From the NCBI GenBank assembly GCA_026413685.1, contig JAOAKK010000004.1, positions 1 to 38,376 of the forward strand: 38,376 bases of DNA, given 5' to 3'. Source of the DNA: Microcaldota archaeon (GTDB lineage: Archaea > Micrarchaeota > Micrarchaeia > CAILAH01). Position 1 is the first letter of the stretch. Every line of letters begins with the position of its first letter. The notes under the pieces are model-generated. The model ran no database searches and was not told the DNA's origin. It saw only the letters and a list, made by a program, of their open reading frames with translations. Below are positions 16,204-23,991 of this stretch, in pieces. Both the position numbers and the translations under genes were made by a program.

Positions 16204-17493
16204 ATGCATGCTGAAAACTTTGATATTACGCTTGAGTCGATAAGCAAGATTGAGGGCCATGCGGGGCTTGACATTTCTGTCCGTAACGGTGAGGTCCGCA
16301 ATGTCCGCCTCAAGGTGAGCGAGAACCTAAGGTTTTTCAAGGAAGCCGTCCGTGGCAAGAAATTTACAAGTGCACACCAGCTTGTTTCGCGCATTTGTGG
16401 GACTTGTAGCACGGCACATCTGATGGGATGCATTGAGTGCATAGAGAACATTTTTGGGATTGAGAGGCCACCCCAGGCAATCGTGCTCAAGCACCTGACA
16501 ATGAATGGGTTACAGGTGCGTGACCATGCAATGCACTTGTTTTTTTTCTGCCTTCCGGATGTGCTTGGCAAGGACTCAGTGTTAGACTTCAAATCAGATA
16601 AGGAGAAGGAAATCCTCCATAAGGCACTTCATGTTAAGGAGGTTGGGAACGCCATCGGGACGATAGTGGCAGGCCGTGCAGTCCACCCGACAATTCCAAC
16701 CATAGGTGGGTTCACAAAAGCCCCCTCCCCGGAAGACGTGAAGAAGCTTATATCTATGATTAAGGAGGAGCGCGATAGTGCGGTTGAATTTGTTGAGATG
16801 TTTGGTGAGTGGGACAAGGAATTGGCCAGGAAGACAAAATATGTTGCGACGAAGAGCACACTTTATAATTTTTGGGAGGGCCAGCTCTGTGACTCAAACG
16901 GCACGTGCATTCCTGAATTTTCCTTTACAGACCACCTCTACAAGGTGGTTATACCTTACTCGCAGGCTGAGGGGTTCCTGTATAAGGATGAGACGTATAT
17001 GGTCGGTGCGCTTGCACGCATGAATATCGGGAAGGAAACACTTCATAGGGATACGCGGCGCGATCTTGGGAAATACATCTCCAAGTTTCCGAGCAATAAC
17101 ATTTTCCACAATAACTTAGCGCAGGCGATTGAGATTGTCCATGCTCTTGACCATTCACTGGAGCTCCTTGAAACAACAGAGTTCAAGGAGGAAAAGCCAC
17201 CTGTGATTGAGCCAAAAGAGGCTGGTGGGACAGGCATTGTAGAGGCGCCGCGCGGCACGCTATATTACTATCTTGAGTTTGATTCAGGTGGGAACGTAGC
17301 TCGTGCAGACCTAGTAATACCTACAGCACAAAACCACATCATGATGGAGAAGGATGCAGGCCTTCTTGTCCAAAAGTGTTTAGAGCATGGCATCCCACGC
17401 GAGCAGATAGAGCGCGAGCTTGAAATGCTGATACGCGCATATGACCCGTGCATGAGCTGTGCCACACATTTTCTGCAGGTTAACTGGAAATAA
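16204..17493 (+). CDS. [NiFe] hydrogenase large (catalytic) subunit
   Basis: A 429-residue catalytic subunit with both NiFe-binding motifs: N-terminal RICGTCSTAH (C65, C68, H72) and C-terminal DPCMSCATH (C416, C419, H422). The conserved early Glu in SKIEGHA (E17) is present. Seven residues follow H422 (FLQVNWK), which would be removed by a maturation protease after nickel insertion; such a protease gene is at 21102-21491. The set of only two subunits, without adjacent diaphorase, F420 or ferredoxin subunits, is minimal. The motifs look more like cytosolic group 3 enzymes than membrane uptake enzymes, but subgroup cannot be fixed without a tree. Hyp maturation genes are not in the window. Confidence 0.93.
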   Translation: MHAENFDITLESISKIEGHAGLDISVRNGEVRNVRLKVSENLRFFKEAVRGKKFTSAHQLVSRICGTCSTAHLMGCIECIENIFGIERPPQAIVLKHLTMNGLQVRDHAMHLFFFCLPDVLGKDSVLDFKSDKEKEILHKALHVKEVGNAIGTIVAGRAVHPTIPTIGGFTKAPSPEDVKKLISMIKEERDSAVEFVEMFGEWDKELARKTKYVATKSTLYNFWEGQLCDSNGTCIPEFSFTDHLYKVVIPYSQAEGFLYKDETYMVGALARMNIGKETLHRDTRRDLGKYISKFPSNNIFHNNLAQAIEIVHALDHSLELLETTEFKEEKPPVIEPKEAGGTGIVEAPRGTLYYYLEFDSGGNVARADLVIPTAQNHIMMEKDAGLLVQKCLEHGIPREQIERELEMLIRAYDPCMSCATHFLQVNWK

Positions 17494-17531
17494 GCCAAAT
17501 GCACACACATGTGAACGCCGCAACGCTTAAG

Positions 17532-17864
17532 TCAAATTATTCCGGGTACAAGCGAGCTTATCATAAGCCCGACAGCAAAAGACGCGGCGTTTGCAAGCAA
17601 GGATATGCCGAAAGCGCATCTCCAGCCTATCGCAGGGAATACAAAATAGTACAAAACAGCCTCTACAACAAAAGCAAATATCTCTGGCCATACCGGCCCG
17701 ATACTAAGGAATGGGAAAGCAAACCATACAAAAGGAAGGGTAATGAGGCTTGCGGCACACCCCCATTTAATGATGTGCAGTGCAGCAAGCCTGCCTTTTA
17801 GCAGCACATACAAAACCGATAATTCAACGGCAAGCGTTATCCCTAACGCATTGATAAAACCCAC
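17532..17864 (-). CDS. Small four-helix membrane protein
   Basis: A 110-residue, very hydrophobic protein with about four membrane helices, not recognised as a named family. A GTG at 17864 with GGGGG just upstream is chosen as start; it lies 10 bases after the preceding gene's stop. A TTG at 17900 would extend it by 12 residues and overlap that gene. It is the second gene of a minus-strand pair with the secreted protein at 17875-18345. It ends 38 bases from the hydrogenase large-subunit stop, tail to tail. No function can be proposed. Confidence 0.65.
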   Translation of the reverse strand: MGFINALGITLAVELSVLYVLLKGRLAALHIIKWGCAASLITLPFVWFAFPFLSIGPVWPEIFAFVVEAVLYYFVFPAIGWRCAFGISLLANAASFAVGLMISSLVPGII

Positions 17865-17874
17865 AAAACCCCCA

Positions 17875-18345
17875 TCATGATATAAGTGAGCGCTTTGCAA
17901 TTGCCCCTATGAGTGCACCCCTATCTTGGCAATCTGACCATTCCTGCGTGTAAATGCCAGTATCAACATCAACCGCAACTTTATATTGGCCTGGCCTTGA
18001 GAAGTCAAAAAGCCCTGTCTCCTTATACGTTTCCCACTCACCCAGCTTATACCTGAACTTCCCCTGGCCAGGTGCATAGCAAGGGTTGAGCTTGTAAAAC
18101 CAATCCTCGTTTGTACATATCCCTTTATTGCACGCCAGTCTGGCAACCCTCTTACCCACAGGGCTGTCACTTTCAGGCCCTTCTTCAAGGCATACAAACT
18201 CTACCTCCGCACTGCCCGTGTACGGATTGCCTCCCTTAACCAAGGAAACAGTTATTTGTGGGCGGGGCGCTGTTGGCCCAACATCAGCAAACACAATCCC
18301 CATCACCAGGGCAGCCATTATAATGGTCAAATAAGCACTTGCCAT
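17875..18345 (-). CDS. Secreted protein with Cys pairs, unknown function
   Basis: A 156-residue protein with an N-terminal signal peptide (about 1-20, ending VFA) and a beta-rich mature part. The segment GLFDFSRPGQYKVAVDVDTG looks like an Ig-like or bacterial surface fold. Six cysteines (CLEEG, ACNKGIC, NPCYAPG and SDCQDRG, among others) suggest disulfides. GGTG upstream of the ATG supports the start. It is probably cotranscribed with the four-helix membrane protein that follows, which may anchor or export it; this is inference. No known family was recognised. Confidence 0.65.
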   Translation of the reverse strand: MASAYLTIIMAALVMGIVFADVGPTAPRPQITVSLVKGGNPYTGSAEVEFVCLEEGPESDSPVGKRVARLACNKGICTNEDWFYKLNPCYAPGQGKFRYKLGEWETYKETGLFDFSRPGQYKVAVDVDTGIYTQEWSDCQDRGALIGAIAKRSLIS

Positions 18346-18369
18346 GTTTTCACCAATAACACCAGTTCT

Positions 18370-19020
18370 TTATTTTTTTGAAATGAGCTCAAGCACAACG
18401 GGCAGCTCGATAATCACGTTTATGACGGCATCCGCCCCGGCACCTACCAATTCCTCGCGCGGGAAAGAGCTTGTTATTGCAATGCATTTCATCCCAGCAG
18501 CTTTTGCACTCTTTACCCCATTTATTGAGTCCTCAACAACTACACATTCCTCAGGGCTTACTCCCATTTCTTTTGCTGCTTTTAGGTATGGCTCCGGGTC
18601 CGGCTTGCCTTTTACAACATCATCACCAGTTATTATCTGCTCAAAATATTTCCTTAGTTCAAACCTGTTAACAACCAGCTCAACAATCTCTTTTGGGCTT
18701 GAGCTCACAAGCGCAAGCCTATATTTTCCTTTGATATTGCCCAGTGCAGCGTGCAGGCCGGAGAACAGCTTTATATCCTCACTAAACATCCCAAAAACAG
18801 CAATCTTTTTTGCAAGTATTTCTTCAGGTGTTGCACCTTTTATATTATACATTTCAATGGCTTTCCTGTAAACATCCAGTTCTCTCATCCCTTTTATCTG
18901 TTTCCACCTGCTATCAAGCCTGACACCATACTCTCCCAATATTTTTGCATCTGCCTTTTCATGTGCAGGCTCGGTGTTTGACACAACACCATCCATATCA
19001 AAAAGCACGGTTGATATCAT
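18370..19020 (-). CDS. HAD-superfamily phosphatase/phosphomutase
   Basis: A 216-residue HAD hydrolase of the beta-phosphoglucomutase/phosphoglycolate phosphatase type. Motif I is FDMDGVVSNTEP (nucleophile D8, general acid D10), motif II is LVSSSPKE, and the late motifs are K-x-DPEPYL and CVVVEDSINGVKSAKAAGM. A cap domain is inserted after motif I (about 18-85). These enzymes act on small phosphorylated sugars or organic phosphates. The ATG at 19020 is preferred because GAGGTG stands 10 bases upstream; in-frame ATGs at 19038 and 19095 would add residues before the first strand. The substrate is unknown. Confidence 0.88.
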   Translation of the reverse strand: MISTVLFDMDGVVSNTEPAHEKADAKILGEYGVRLDSRWKQIKGMRELDVYRKAIEMYNIKGATPEEILAKKIAVFGMFSEDIKLFSGLHAALGNIKGKYRLALVSSSPKEIVELVVNRFELRKYFEQIITGDDVVKGKPDPEPYLKAAKEMGVSPEECVVVEDSINGVKSAKAAGMKCIAITSSFPREELVGAGADAVINVIIELPVVLELISKK

Positions 19021-19129
19021 ATTATTATCACACCTCATCAGGCAGGCTTTAGTAACCCAGGGCACACATACGCAGGAAATCATACAAAGAAGCAACAGCT
19101 TGCACTATTGCTTTGCTATGGCATATCAC

Positions 19130-19363
19130 CTAGAAGATGTGCTTGTACTTTGCAAACGCCCCAAGCCCAACAACACCCAGCAAAATGGCATAAGTGCCGC
19201 AGCAGCTGTTACTTCTGCTTCCCGAGGATGAGACACATTCGTTGCCATTGCAATACTCATTATAGCCGCAGTCGCTATCATCATAGCACCATTCTCCGGC
19301 CGCAAGAGCGCCACCGAAGAGAATAACCGCAAGCGCAAATATAGCGCGCAAGAGTTTTCCCAT
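19130..19363 (-). CDS. Small Cys-rich protein with C-terminal membrane helix
   Basis: A 77-residue protein with a signal peptide (about 1-22), a short Cys-rich extracellular part (WCYDDSDCGYNEYCNGNEC) and a C-terminal hydrophobic helix (AILLGVVGLGAFA). The Cys spacing (C-x5-C-x5-C-x4-C) recalls small disulfide-knotted modules, and the C-D-x-D-C-x3-E-Y-C pattern resembles short Cys-rich repeats of archaeal surface proteins. An AT-rich element roughly 25 bases upstream fits a leaderless start. A further 109 bases separate it from the HAD gene downstream. Real gene likely; function unknown. Confidence 0.7.
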   Translation of the reverse strand: MGKLLRAIFALAVILFGGALAAGEWCYDDSDCGYNEYCNGNECVSSSGSRSNSCCGTYAILLGVVGLGAFAKYKHIF

Positions 19364-19433
19364 GTCTAGATATCAACAGCAAAAGTTAAATACGAAAATA
19401 CAAAAAGTAAAAATTGGAAATGGAAAAAAGTGC

Positions 19434-20204
19434 TTATTCAACTGTTACTTTTGCCTTGCCACGGAGCAAGTTTCCTGCAAGCCAGTAGAGGCTGAACTCA
19501 AAGCTTGAGTCAGCAGTGAACTCAACATCTTGCATTTCACCAGGCTTGAGTGCGGGTGCATTTTTCCATCCAGGGCTTACTATGCGCACGCCCGCAGGGT
19601 TTACGTCACTGCCAACCTCAAAATGCATCTTCACAAGGTCGCCTTTGCGTACTGTAAATGTATTTGGCTCAAACCCTGCATTGATTACCATAACTTTGAA
19701 TTCCTTAACAGGCTGGCCCGCAGCACCAACTACCGCAAACGAGACTTCTTCGCTCCATATGTTCTTCCCATCAACAACAGTATGTGCACGTGCGTAGTAT
19801 GTGCCAGGCTCATCCATCTTTATTGAATCCGTGAACTTCCCTGGGATATTATAGCTGCCCCTTGGGTATCCAGGCGTCTTGAGCGTGTAAGATGTTTTGT
19901 CAGGCGCTGTGTTATCACTGACAGCATTGCTCTCCTTGCCAATATACACTGCCATGTAAGGGACACTTCCCTTTGCACCGCTAATGGACCATTTAAAGCT
20001 TGCAACCTCGCCAGCCTTGAGCTGTGAAGGGTAATCCTCAAGCACAATCTTTGGCTTCTCCTTTATTACCGTTGTTGTAGGCTTTTCAGGTGTTGCATTT
20101 TCTACAGGCTTCTCACCCTGTGCTTGCTGCGTACTTGGCTGTGATATACACCCCATAGTGATTGCCAGCAGCATTATCAATGCTAGTGCATATAATATCT
20201 TCAT
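19434..20204 (-). CDS. Lipoprotein with cupredoxin-like C-terminal domain
   Basis: A 256-residue lipoprotein: signal with lipobox AITMGC (C19), a Pro/Thr/Lys-rich linker (about 22-55), an Ig-like beta domain (about 55-160), and a C-terminal domain (about 168-256) that reads like a cupredoxin fold (VMVINAGFEPNTFTVRKGD, then SFEFSLYWLAGN). The usual copper ligands (His, and the Cys-x-His-x-Met loop) are absent, so it probably does not bind type I copper. The ATG at 20204 has GGTGGT just upstream; an in-frame upstream start at 20231 lacks this. It sits on the outer membrane face. Role unknown, possibly structural. Confidence 0.75.
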   Translation of the reverse strand: MKILYALALIMLLAITMGCISQPSTQQAQGEKPVENATPEKPTTTVIKEKPKIVLEDYPSQLKAGEVASFKWSISGAKGSVPYMAVYIGKESNAVSDNTAPDKTSYTLKTPGYPRGSYNIPGKFTDSIKMDEPGTYYARAHTVVDGKNIWSEEVSFAVVGAAGQPVKEFKVMVINAGFEPNTFTVRKGDLVKMHFEVGSDVNPAGVRIVSPGWKNAPALKPGEMQDVEFTADSSFEFSLYWLAGNLLRGKAKVTVE

Positions 20205-20239
20205 ATGGTACCACCTATGTGGGTAATACACACATCAAC

Positions 20240-20249
20240 AATTTTTAAG
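20240..20249 (+). promoter_or_regulatory. TATA-like element of the 117-residue membrane protein gene
   Basis: AATTTTTAAG lies 22-31 bases before the ATG at 20271, in the divergent gap with the lipoprotein gene. Confidence 0.35.
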
Positions 20250-20270
20250 CATTTTGAGTGAATCATCAAT

Positions 20271-20624
20271 ATGGATTTCACTATTAGGCGCATAAGTATA
20301 TTTTCCGCAGCAAAGGTGCTTGCGCTGCTGCACGCAATCTTGTTTTTTATTGTAGGCATAATTTACAGCGGCGTGACGGTAATAATCTCAGTTATTAGTG
20401 AAGGGGAGGGAATGAGTGTTTTTGGCAGTGCCACAACGTGCCTCACATACATAATAGTACCACCAATTGCAGGCGTAATTTATGGTGCTGTTATAGGCTT
20501 GCTCCTTGGCTTCTTATACAATCTAATAGCGGATTATACAGGCGGGCTTGAGGTTGGCCTTGTTGAGAAGCCGCCCAAAGCACCAGCCGCACCAGGCCTG
20601 CAGGAAAAAGGCAGGCAAATGTAG
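20271..20624 (+). CDS. Small integral membrane protein (DUF3566-like)
   Basis: A 117-residue protein with two hydrophobic regions (about 17-42 and 55-90) and a Pro/Ala-rich tail. The opening IRRISIFSAAKVLALLHAI and the later GAVIGLLLGFLYNLIADYTGGLEV are typical of a widespread short prokaryotic membrane family related to DUF3566, whose function is unknown. It may be cotranscribed with the DUF218 gene that starts 20 bases after its stop. Confidence 0.65.
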   Translation: MDFTIRRISIFSAAKVLALLHAILFFIVGIIYSGVTVIISVISEGEGMSVFGSATTCLTYIIVPPIAGVIYGAVIGLLLGFLYNLIADYTGGLEVGLVEKPPKAPAAPGLQEKGRQM

Positions 20625-20644
20625 GCAAGGACCAGGGATATGAA

Positions 20645-21130
20645 TTGGGCACAGAATACGATGCAGTTATCTGCCTTGGGAGGAAACCCGTAACACAAGA
20701 GGCGCGCGCGGATATAGCTTCACGCGTCCACCGCGCAGTTTCACTTTTTAAGGAGAGTGGCGCCCGCTACCTTATTCTTAGCGGCGGCAGGACGTTTGGC
20801 ACACCTTATTCTGAGGCCTTGTTTATGCAGCGAATTGCGCGCCGGCTCGGTGTTCCCAAGAAAGCCATCATTCTCGAAGAAAATTCAGGAAACACGCATG
20901 AAAATGCAAAGCATACCTACAAAATAGCCAAGAAATTGCGTATTGGCAGGGTTGCGGTTGTTACATCTAGCTATCATATCTTAAGGTCAGCGCTTATTTT
21001 TAAGAGGCAGTTCCGACGTGCAAAAATAGGCTTTTTTGCATCCCACTACCCAATTAACACGGCGTTTTTAGCACATTTGTTGCGTGAGCTTTTACAAATC
21101 ATCAGGGCTGAAGTGCTCGGATTGCGGTAA
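20645..21130 (+). CDS. DUF218/YdcF-like protein
   Basis: A 161-residue protein of the DUF218 (YdcF/SanA) family. It shows the first strand YDAVICLG, then YLILSGGRTFG and the family motif EENSGNTHENA, followed by RVAVVTSSYHILRSALIF. Bacterial members are linked to envelope functions, and YdcF binds S-adenosylmethionine; the reaction is not known. The start is a TTG at 20645, preceded by CCAGGGA; the nearby ATG at 20640 is in another frame. The last 29 bases overlap the convergent maturation protease gene. Confidence 0.78.
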   Translation: MGTEYDAVICLGRKPVTQEARADIASRVHRAVSLFKESGARYLILSGGRTFGTPYSEALFMQRIARRLGVPKKAIILEENSGNTHENAKHTYKIAKKLRIGRVAVVTSSYHILRSALIFKRQFRRAKIGFFASHYPINTAFLAHLLRELLQIIRAEVLGLR

Positions 21131-21491
21131 TGGCCTGCTCCAAGGCTGCATTATCATCCATCCCATAAGGTATTCCAATGATGTGGATTTCCTTAATTAT
21201 GCCTATGTTAGTGAGCATCTTTAGCTGGAATGCAAGGTCAAAATCATGCATGCCTACTTTTGGAAAATCCCTAAGCCTATGAATGTCTTTTTCAGTCAGC
21301 ACCTCAACCTTGGTGATTCCTTTCACGACATCTATTATGAGCAGCTTTTCACATCCAGAGGGAATGCTTTCGTTAGGGTCAAACACCAAAAACTCATGCA
21401 TGGGGAACTCTTTTTCCAGCAAAGGCATTATCCTAACAGCTGTCCCATCCTCTTTATGCATAATGTTCCCAAGAACGAGAAAAGTGGCCAC
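21102..21491 (-). CDS. [NiFe] hydrogenase maturation protease
   Basis: A 129-residue protein of the HyaD/HycI peptidase family, which removes the C-terminal peptide of the hydrogenase large subunit once nickel is in place. It has the N-terminal LVLGNIMHKEDGTAV block (D15 as likely nickel ligand), IIDVVKG (D54) and GMHDFDLAFQL (H82), followed by IIGIPYGMD. The start is GTG at 21491. It is not adjacent to the hydrogenase genes but lies about 3.6 kb away on the other strand. Its likely substrate is the seven-residue tail after H422 of the large subunit in this window. The overall length is a little short for the family (150-170). Confidence 0.82.
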   Translation of the reverse strand: MATFLVLGNIMHKEDGTAVRIMPLLEKEFPMHEFLVFDPNESIPSGCEKLLIIDVVKGITKVEVLTEKDIHRLRDFPKVGMHDFDLAFQLKMLTNIGIIKEIHIIGIPYGMDDNAALEQAITAIRALQP

Positions 21492-21497
21492 GATTAA

Positions 21498-21507
21498 TGA
21501 TATAAAT
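21498..21507 (+). promoter_or_regulatory. TATA element of the AmmeMemoRadiSam operon
   Basis: TGATATAAAT lies 22-31 bases before the ATG at 21529, in the short divergent gap with the maturation protease gene. Spacing suggests a leaderless message. Confidence 0.45.
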
Positions 21508-21528
21508 CAAAACGCATAATATACTTTG

Positions 21529-22590
21529 ATGATTGTACAGGACCCGCTCGTTGATGTAAAAGAAGATGGCACAATGCAGTGTAAGGCATGTGCGAGAAGG
21601 TGCATAATACGCTCAGGCGAGGCAGGGTTTTGCGGCATAAGGAAAAATGTGGGCGGCAAGCTTGACCTTATAGTTTATGGCCGGCCGGCTGCCTTTGGCA
21701 TCGATCCAGTTGAGAAAAAGCCGCAGTTCCATTTCCTGCCGGGCACTGGTGCATACTCGCTAGGCACTTATGGTTGCACGTTTATGTGTAAGTTCTGCTG
21801 CAATTGGGAGCTTGCACAGGCGATACGCGAGCACCTTCCGATGGATGGGTGGATGGACCTGCCGCCAGAGGAGGCAGTTGCAGGTGCAAAGGCGCACAAC
21901 TGTGATTCACTCGCCTATACCTACAACGAGCCGGTGATATGGTTTGAGTACCATCGTGACATTGGCAACATTGCGATGCGTGAGGGGCTTTTCAACATAC
22001 TTGTCACGGATGGCTATGGCACACCCGAGTTTTGGAAAGAGGCATCAAAATACATACACGCAACAAGCATTGATCTCAAGGGGTTCAACAGGAAATTTTA
22101 TGCTGATTATACAGGGGCACGTCTTGACCCGGTGCTGGACTCAATAAAAGAGGCAAAAAAGTACAACAACATTTGGGTAGAGGTTACATCTCTTGTCGTG
22201 CCCGGCAAGACAGACAGCAAAGATGAAATCAGGCAGGAGGCTGAATGGCTTGCAGCCATAGACCCTGAGATGCCGCTTCATCTCATAGCATTCCACCCGA
22301 ATTATAAGATGCTTGACGTGCCCGCTGCAACAGGGCAGCAGGTGCTTTCGCTGCGCGATGTTGCTATGGGTGCAGGGCTGAAATATGTTTATGCTGGCAA
22401 TGTGCGCTCACCAGCTGAGAGCACATACTGCCCAAAATGCGGTGCGCTGCTTGTTGAGAGGCAGTGGTTTTCATCCCGTATCACAGCAGAGTTTGACACA
22501 GCACGGTCAAAATGCAGGAGATGCGGGCAGCGCATACCAGGGGTGTGGGCAAAAGAGCAGGCGCAAGCACTAAAAAATAATAAGGATTAA
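21529..22590 (+). CDS. amrS: AmmeMemoRadiSam system radical SAM enzyme
   Basis: A 353-residue radical SAM protein. The cluster motif C83-x3-C87-x2-C90 (YGCTFMCKFC) binds the SAM-cleaving [4Fe-4S] cluster. An N-terminal Cys set (C18, C21, C25, C35) and a C-terminal zinc-ribbon-like CPKC...CRRCG are also present. The family is always found with Memo-like and AMMECR1-like proteins, and these are the next two genes. The substrate of the system is not known. The ATG at 21529 is chosen over a TTG at 21526. The stop is 12 bases before the Memo gene, so the three form an operon. Confidence 0.93.
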   Translation: MIVQDPLVDVKEDGTMQCKACARRCIIRSGEAGFCGIRKNVGGKLDLIVYGRPAAFGIDPVEKKPQFHFLPGTGAYSLGTYGCTFMCKFCCNWELAQAIREHLPMDGWMDLPPEEAVAGAKAHNCDSLAYTYNEPVIWFEYHRDIGNIAMREGLFNILVTDGYGTPEFWKEASKYIHATSIDLKGFNRKFYADYTGARLDPVLDSIKEAKKYNNIWVEVTSLVVPGKTDSKDEIRQEAEWLAAIDPEMPLHLIAFHPNYKMLDVPAATGQQVLSLRDVAMGAGLKYVYAGNVRSPAESTYCPKCGALLVERQWFSSRITAEFDTARSKCRRCGQRIPGVWAKEQAQALKNNKD

Positions 22591-22602
22591 AGGAGGGATT
22601 TG

Positions 22603-23382
22603 ATGAGACCACCAGCAGTAGCAGGCACTTTCTACCCGGCAGATGGCCAGGAGTTGCTCAGGATGATTGAAGTCATGCTCAGGAACGCAAAACGCACACG
22701 TGTTCCCGGAAAGCTCCGGGCACTTATTGTCCCGCACGCCGGGTATGTTTATTCAGGAATAGTAGCAGCTGCGGGGTATAACATCCTGAAAGAGCACCGT
22801 GACGAGTATGATGAGATTATATTAATAGGGCCATCACATTACATGACATTTTATGGTGCGGCATCAGTAGTATCAGATGTGTGGGAGACGCCTCTTGGCC
22901 AGGTTGTAATGCAGCCAATGGCAGGCAAGCAAATAGTGCCTTTACGCGAGCCTCATATCCCAGAGCACTCGCTTGAAGTGCAGGTGCCTTTCCTGCAGGT
23001 ATGCGCACCCAACGCACGGATATTCCCACTTTTGATGGGTGGCAGTATAACTCCGGAAGAGATGGCGAATGATATATACAACAGGCTTACAGACCGCACG
23101 CTTGTAATTGCGAGCTCTGACTTGAGCCATTATCACCCTTATGATGAGGCGGTGCGCATTGACTCAGTTGCAAACTCGGCAATACCTGCGCTTGACATAC
23201 AGCGTGTTAAGCGCGATGTGGAAGCGTGCGGCAAGGCAGCAATACTTTCCGTGATGTATCTTGCACAGCATTTCAGTTGGAAAGGCATGCTTATTGACTA
23301 TCGCAATTCAGGAGATACCGGCGGTGATAAGGAAAGCGTGGTTGGTTATGGGTGTTATGGGTTTTTTGAGGGTGATGCTTGA
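22603..23382 (+). CDS. amrB: AmmeMemoRadiSam system protein B (Memo family)
   Basis: A 259-residue Memo-family protein. It opens RPPAVAGTFYPADG and has the likely metal ligands in HAGYVYSG and GPSHY, followed by EHSLEVQVPFL and SSDLSHYHPY. Memo proteins are related to extradiol dioxygenases and bind metal, and human MEMO1 binds iron; the prokaryotic reaction is unknown. The ATG at 22603 is preceded by AGGAGGG five bases upstream, an excellent ribosome-binding site that excludes the TTG at 22600. It sits between the radical SAM and AMMECR1 genes. Confidence 0.93.
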   Translation: MRPPAVAGTFYPADGQELLRMIEVMLRNAKRTRVPGKLRALIVPHAGYVYSGIVAAAGYNILKEHRDEYDEIILIGPSHYMTFYGAASVVSDVWETPLGQVVMQPMAGKQIVPLREPHIPEHSLEVQVPFLQVCAPNARIFPLLMGGSITPEEMANDIYNRLTDRTLVIASSDLSHYHPYDEAVRIDSVANSAIPALDIQRVKRDVEACGKAAILSVMYLAQHFSWKGMLIDYRNSGDTGGDKESVVGYGCYGFFEGDA

Positions 23383-23399
23383 GCGGGTGGTGTGATTTA

Positions 23400-23954
23400 A
23401 TGCTGGCAGACGCAGATAAAAAATACCTTCTCCGCCTTGCCAGGTCTGCAATCGCTGCAGGCGTTTCGGGCAAAACGCTGGAGGTGCCACCACCGCCTTC
23501 ACAGGCGCTTCTTGAGAAGAGAGGTGTGTTTGTCACCCTAACGGAAGATGGCGAGCTCCGCGGGTGTATAGGGTATATTGAGCCGATAAAACCTATAGTG
23601 CAGGCAGTAATCGATAATGCACAGAATGCCGCATTTGAGGACCCGCGCTTTCCACCATTAACGGAAAATGAGCTTGGCAGGATAAAAATAGAAATATCCA
23701 TACTTTCACCAACAGAAGAGATCAGGGTCAACGGGCCATCAGAGCTGATTTCCAGGATCAAGCCAGGAGTCCACGGCCTCATTATACAGAAGGGATGGGC
23801 AAGTGCGACGTTTCTGCCACAGGTATGGGAGGAATTGCCATCGCATGAGCAATTTTTATCCAATCTTTGCCTCAAGGCAGGCCTTGGCCCTGAAGAATGG
23901 AAAAGGCCAGGCATGAGGTTTTTCACATACACTGTTGAGAGCTTTAGCGAATAA
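23400..23954 (+). CDS. amrA: AmmeMemoRadiSam system protein A (AMMECR1 family)
   Basis: A 184-residue AMMECR1-domain protein. The family's best-conserved block LRGCIGY is present in ELRGCIGYIEP (about 54-64), followed by AFEDPRFPPLTENEL and the later GLIIQKGWASATFLPQVWEE. It completes the AmmeMemoRadiSam trio. The ATG at 23400 is supported by GGTG seven bases upstream; a TTG at 23379 would overlap the previous gene. The fold is known, the chemistry is not. Confidence 0.93.
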   Translation: MLADADKKYLLRLARSAIAAGVSGKTLEVPPPPSQALLEKRGVFVTLTEDGELRGCIGYIEPIKPIVQAVIDNAQNAAFEDPRFPPLTENELGRIKIEISILSPTEEIRVNGPSELISRIKPGVHGLIIQKGWASATFLPQVWEELPSHEQFLSNLCLKAGLGPEEWKRPGMRFFTYTVESFSE

Positions 23955-23962
23955 TCCATAAC

Positions 23963-23972
23963 CATTAAAATG
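23963..23972 (+). promoter_or_regulatory. TATA-like element of the ahcY gene
   Basis: CATTAAAATG lies 20-29 bases before the ATG at 23992. This suggests ahcY can be transcribed separately from the trio just upstream. Confidence 0.35.
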
Positions 23973-23991
23973 TTTGGTGCGATTTTATCTT

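Noticed and set aside
15685-16260. Minus-strand frame of 191 codons across the hydrogenase small subunit
   Set aside because: The plus strand carries a protein with conserved cluster ligands, and this frame is its shadow.
18344-18871. Plus-strand frame of 175 codons antisense to the HAD gene
   Set aside because: Ser/Thr-rich antisense composition, while the minus-strand frame has all HAD motifs.
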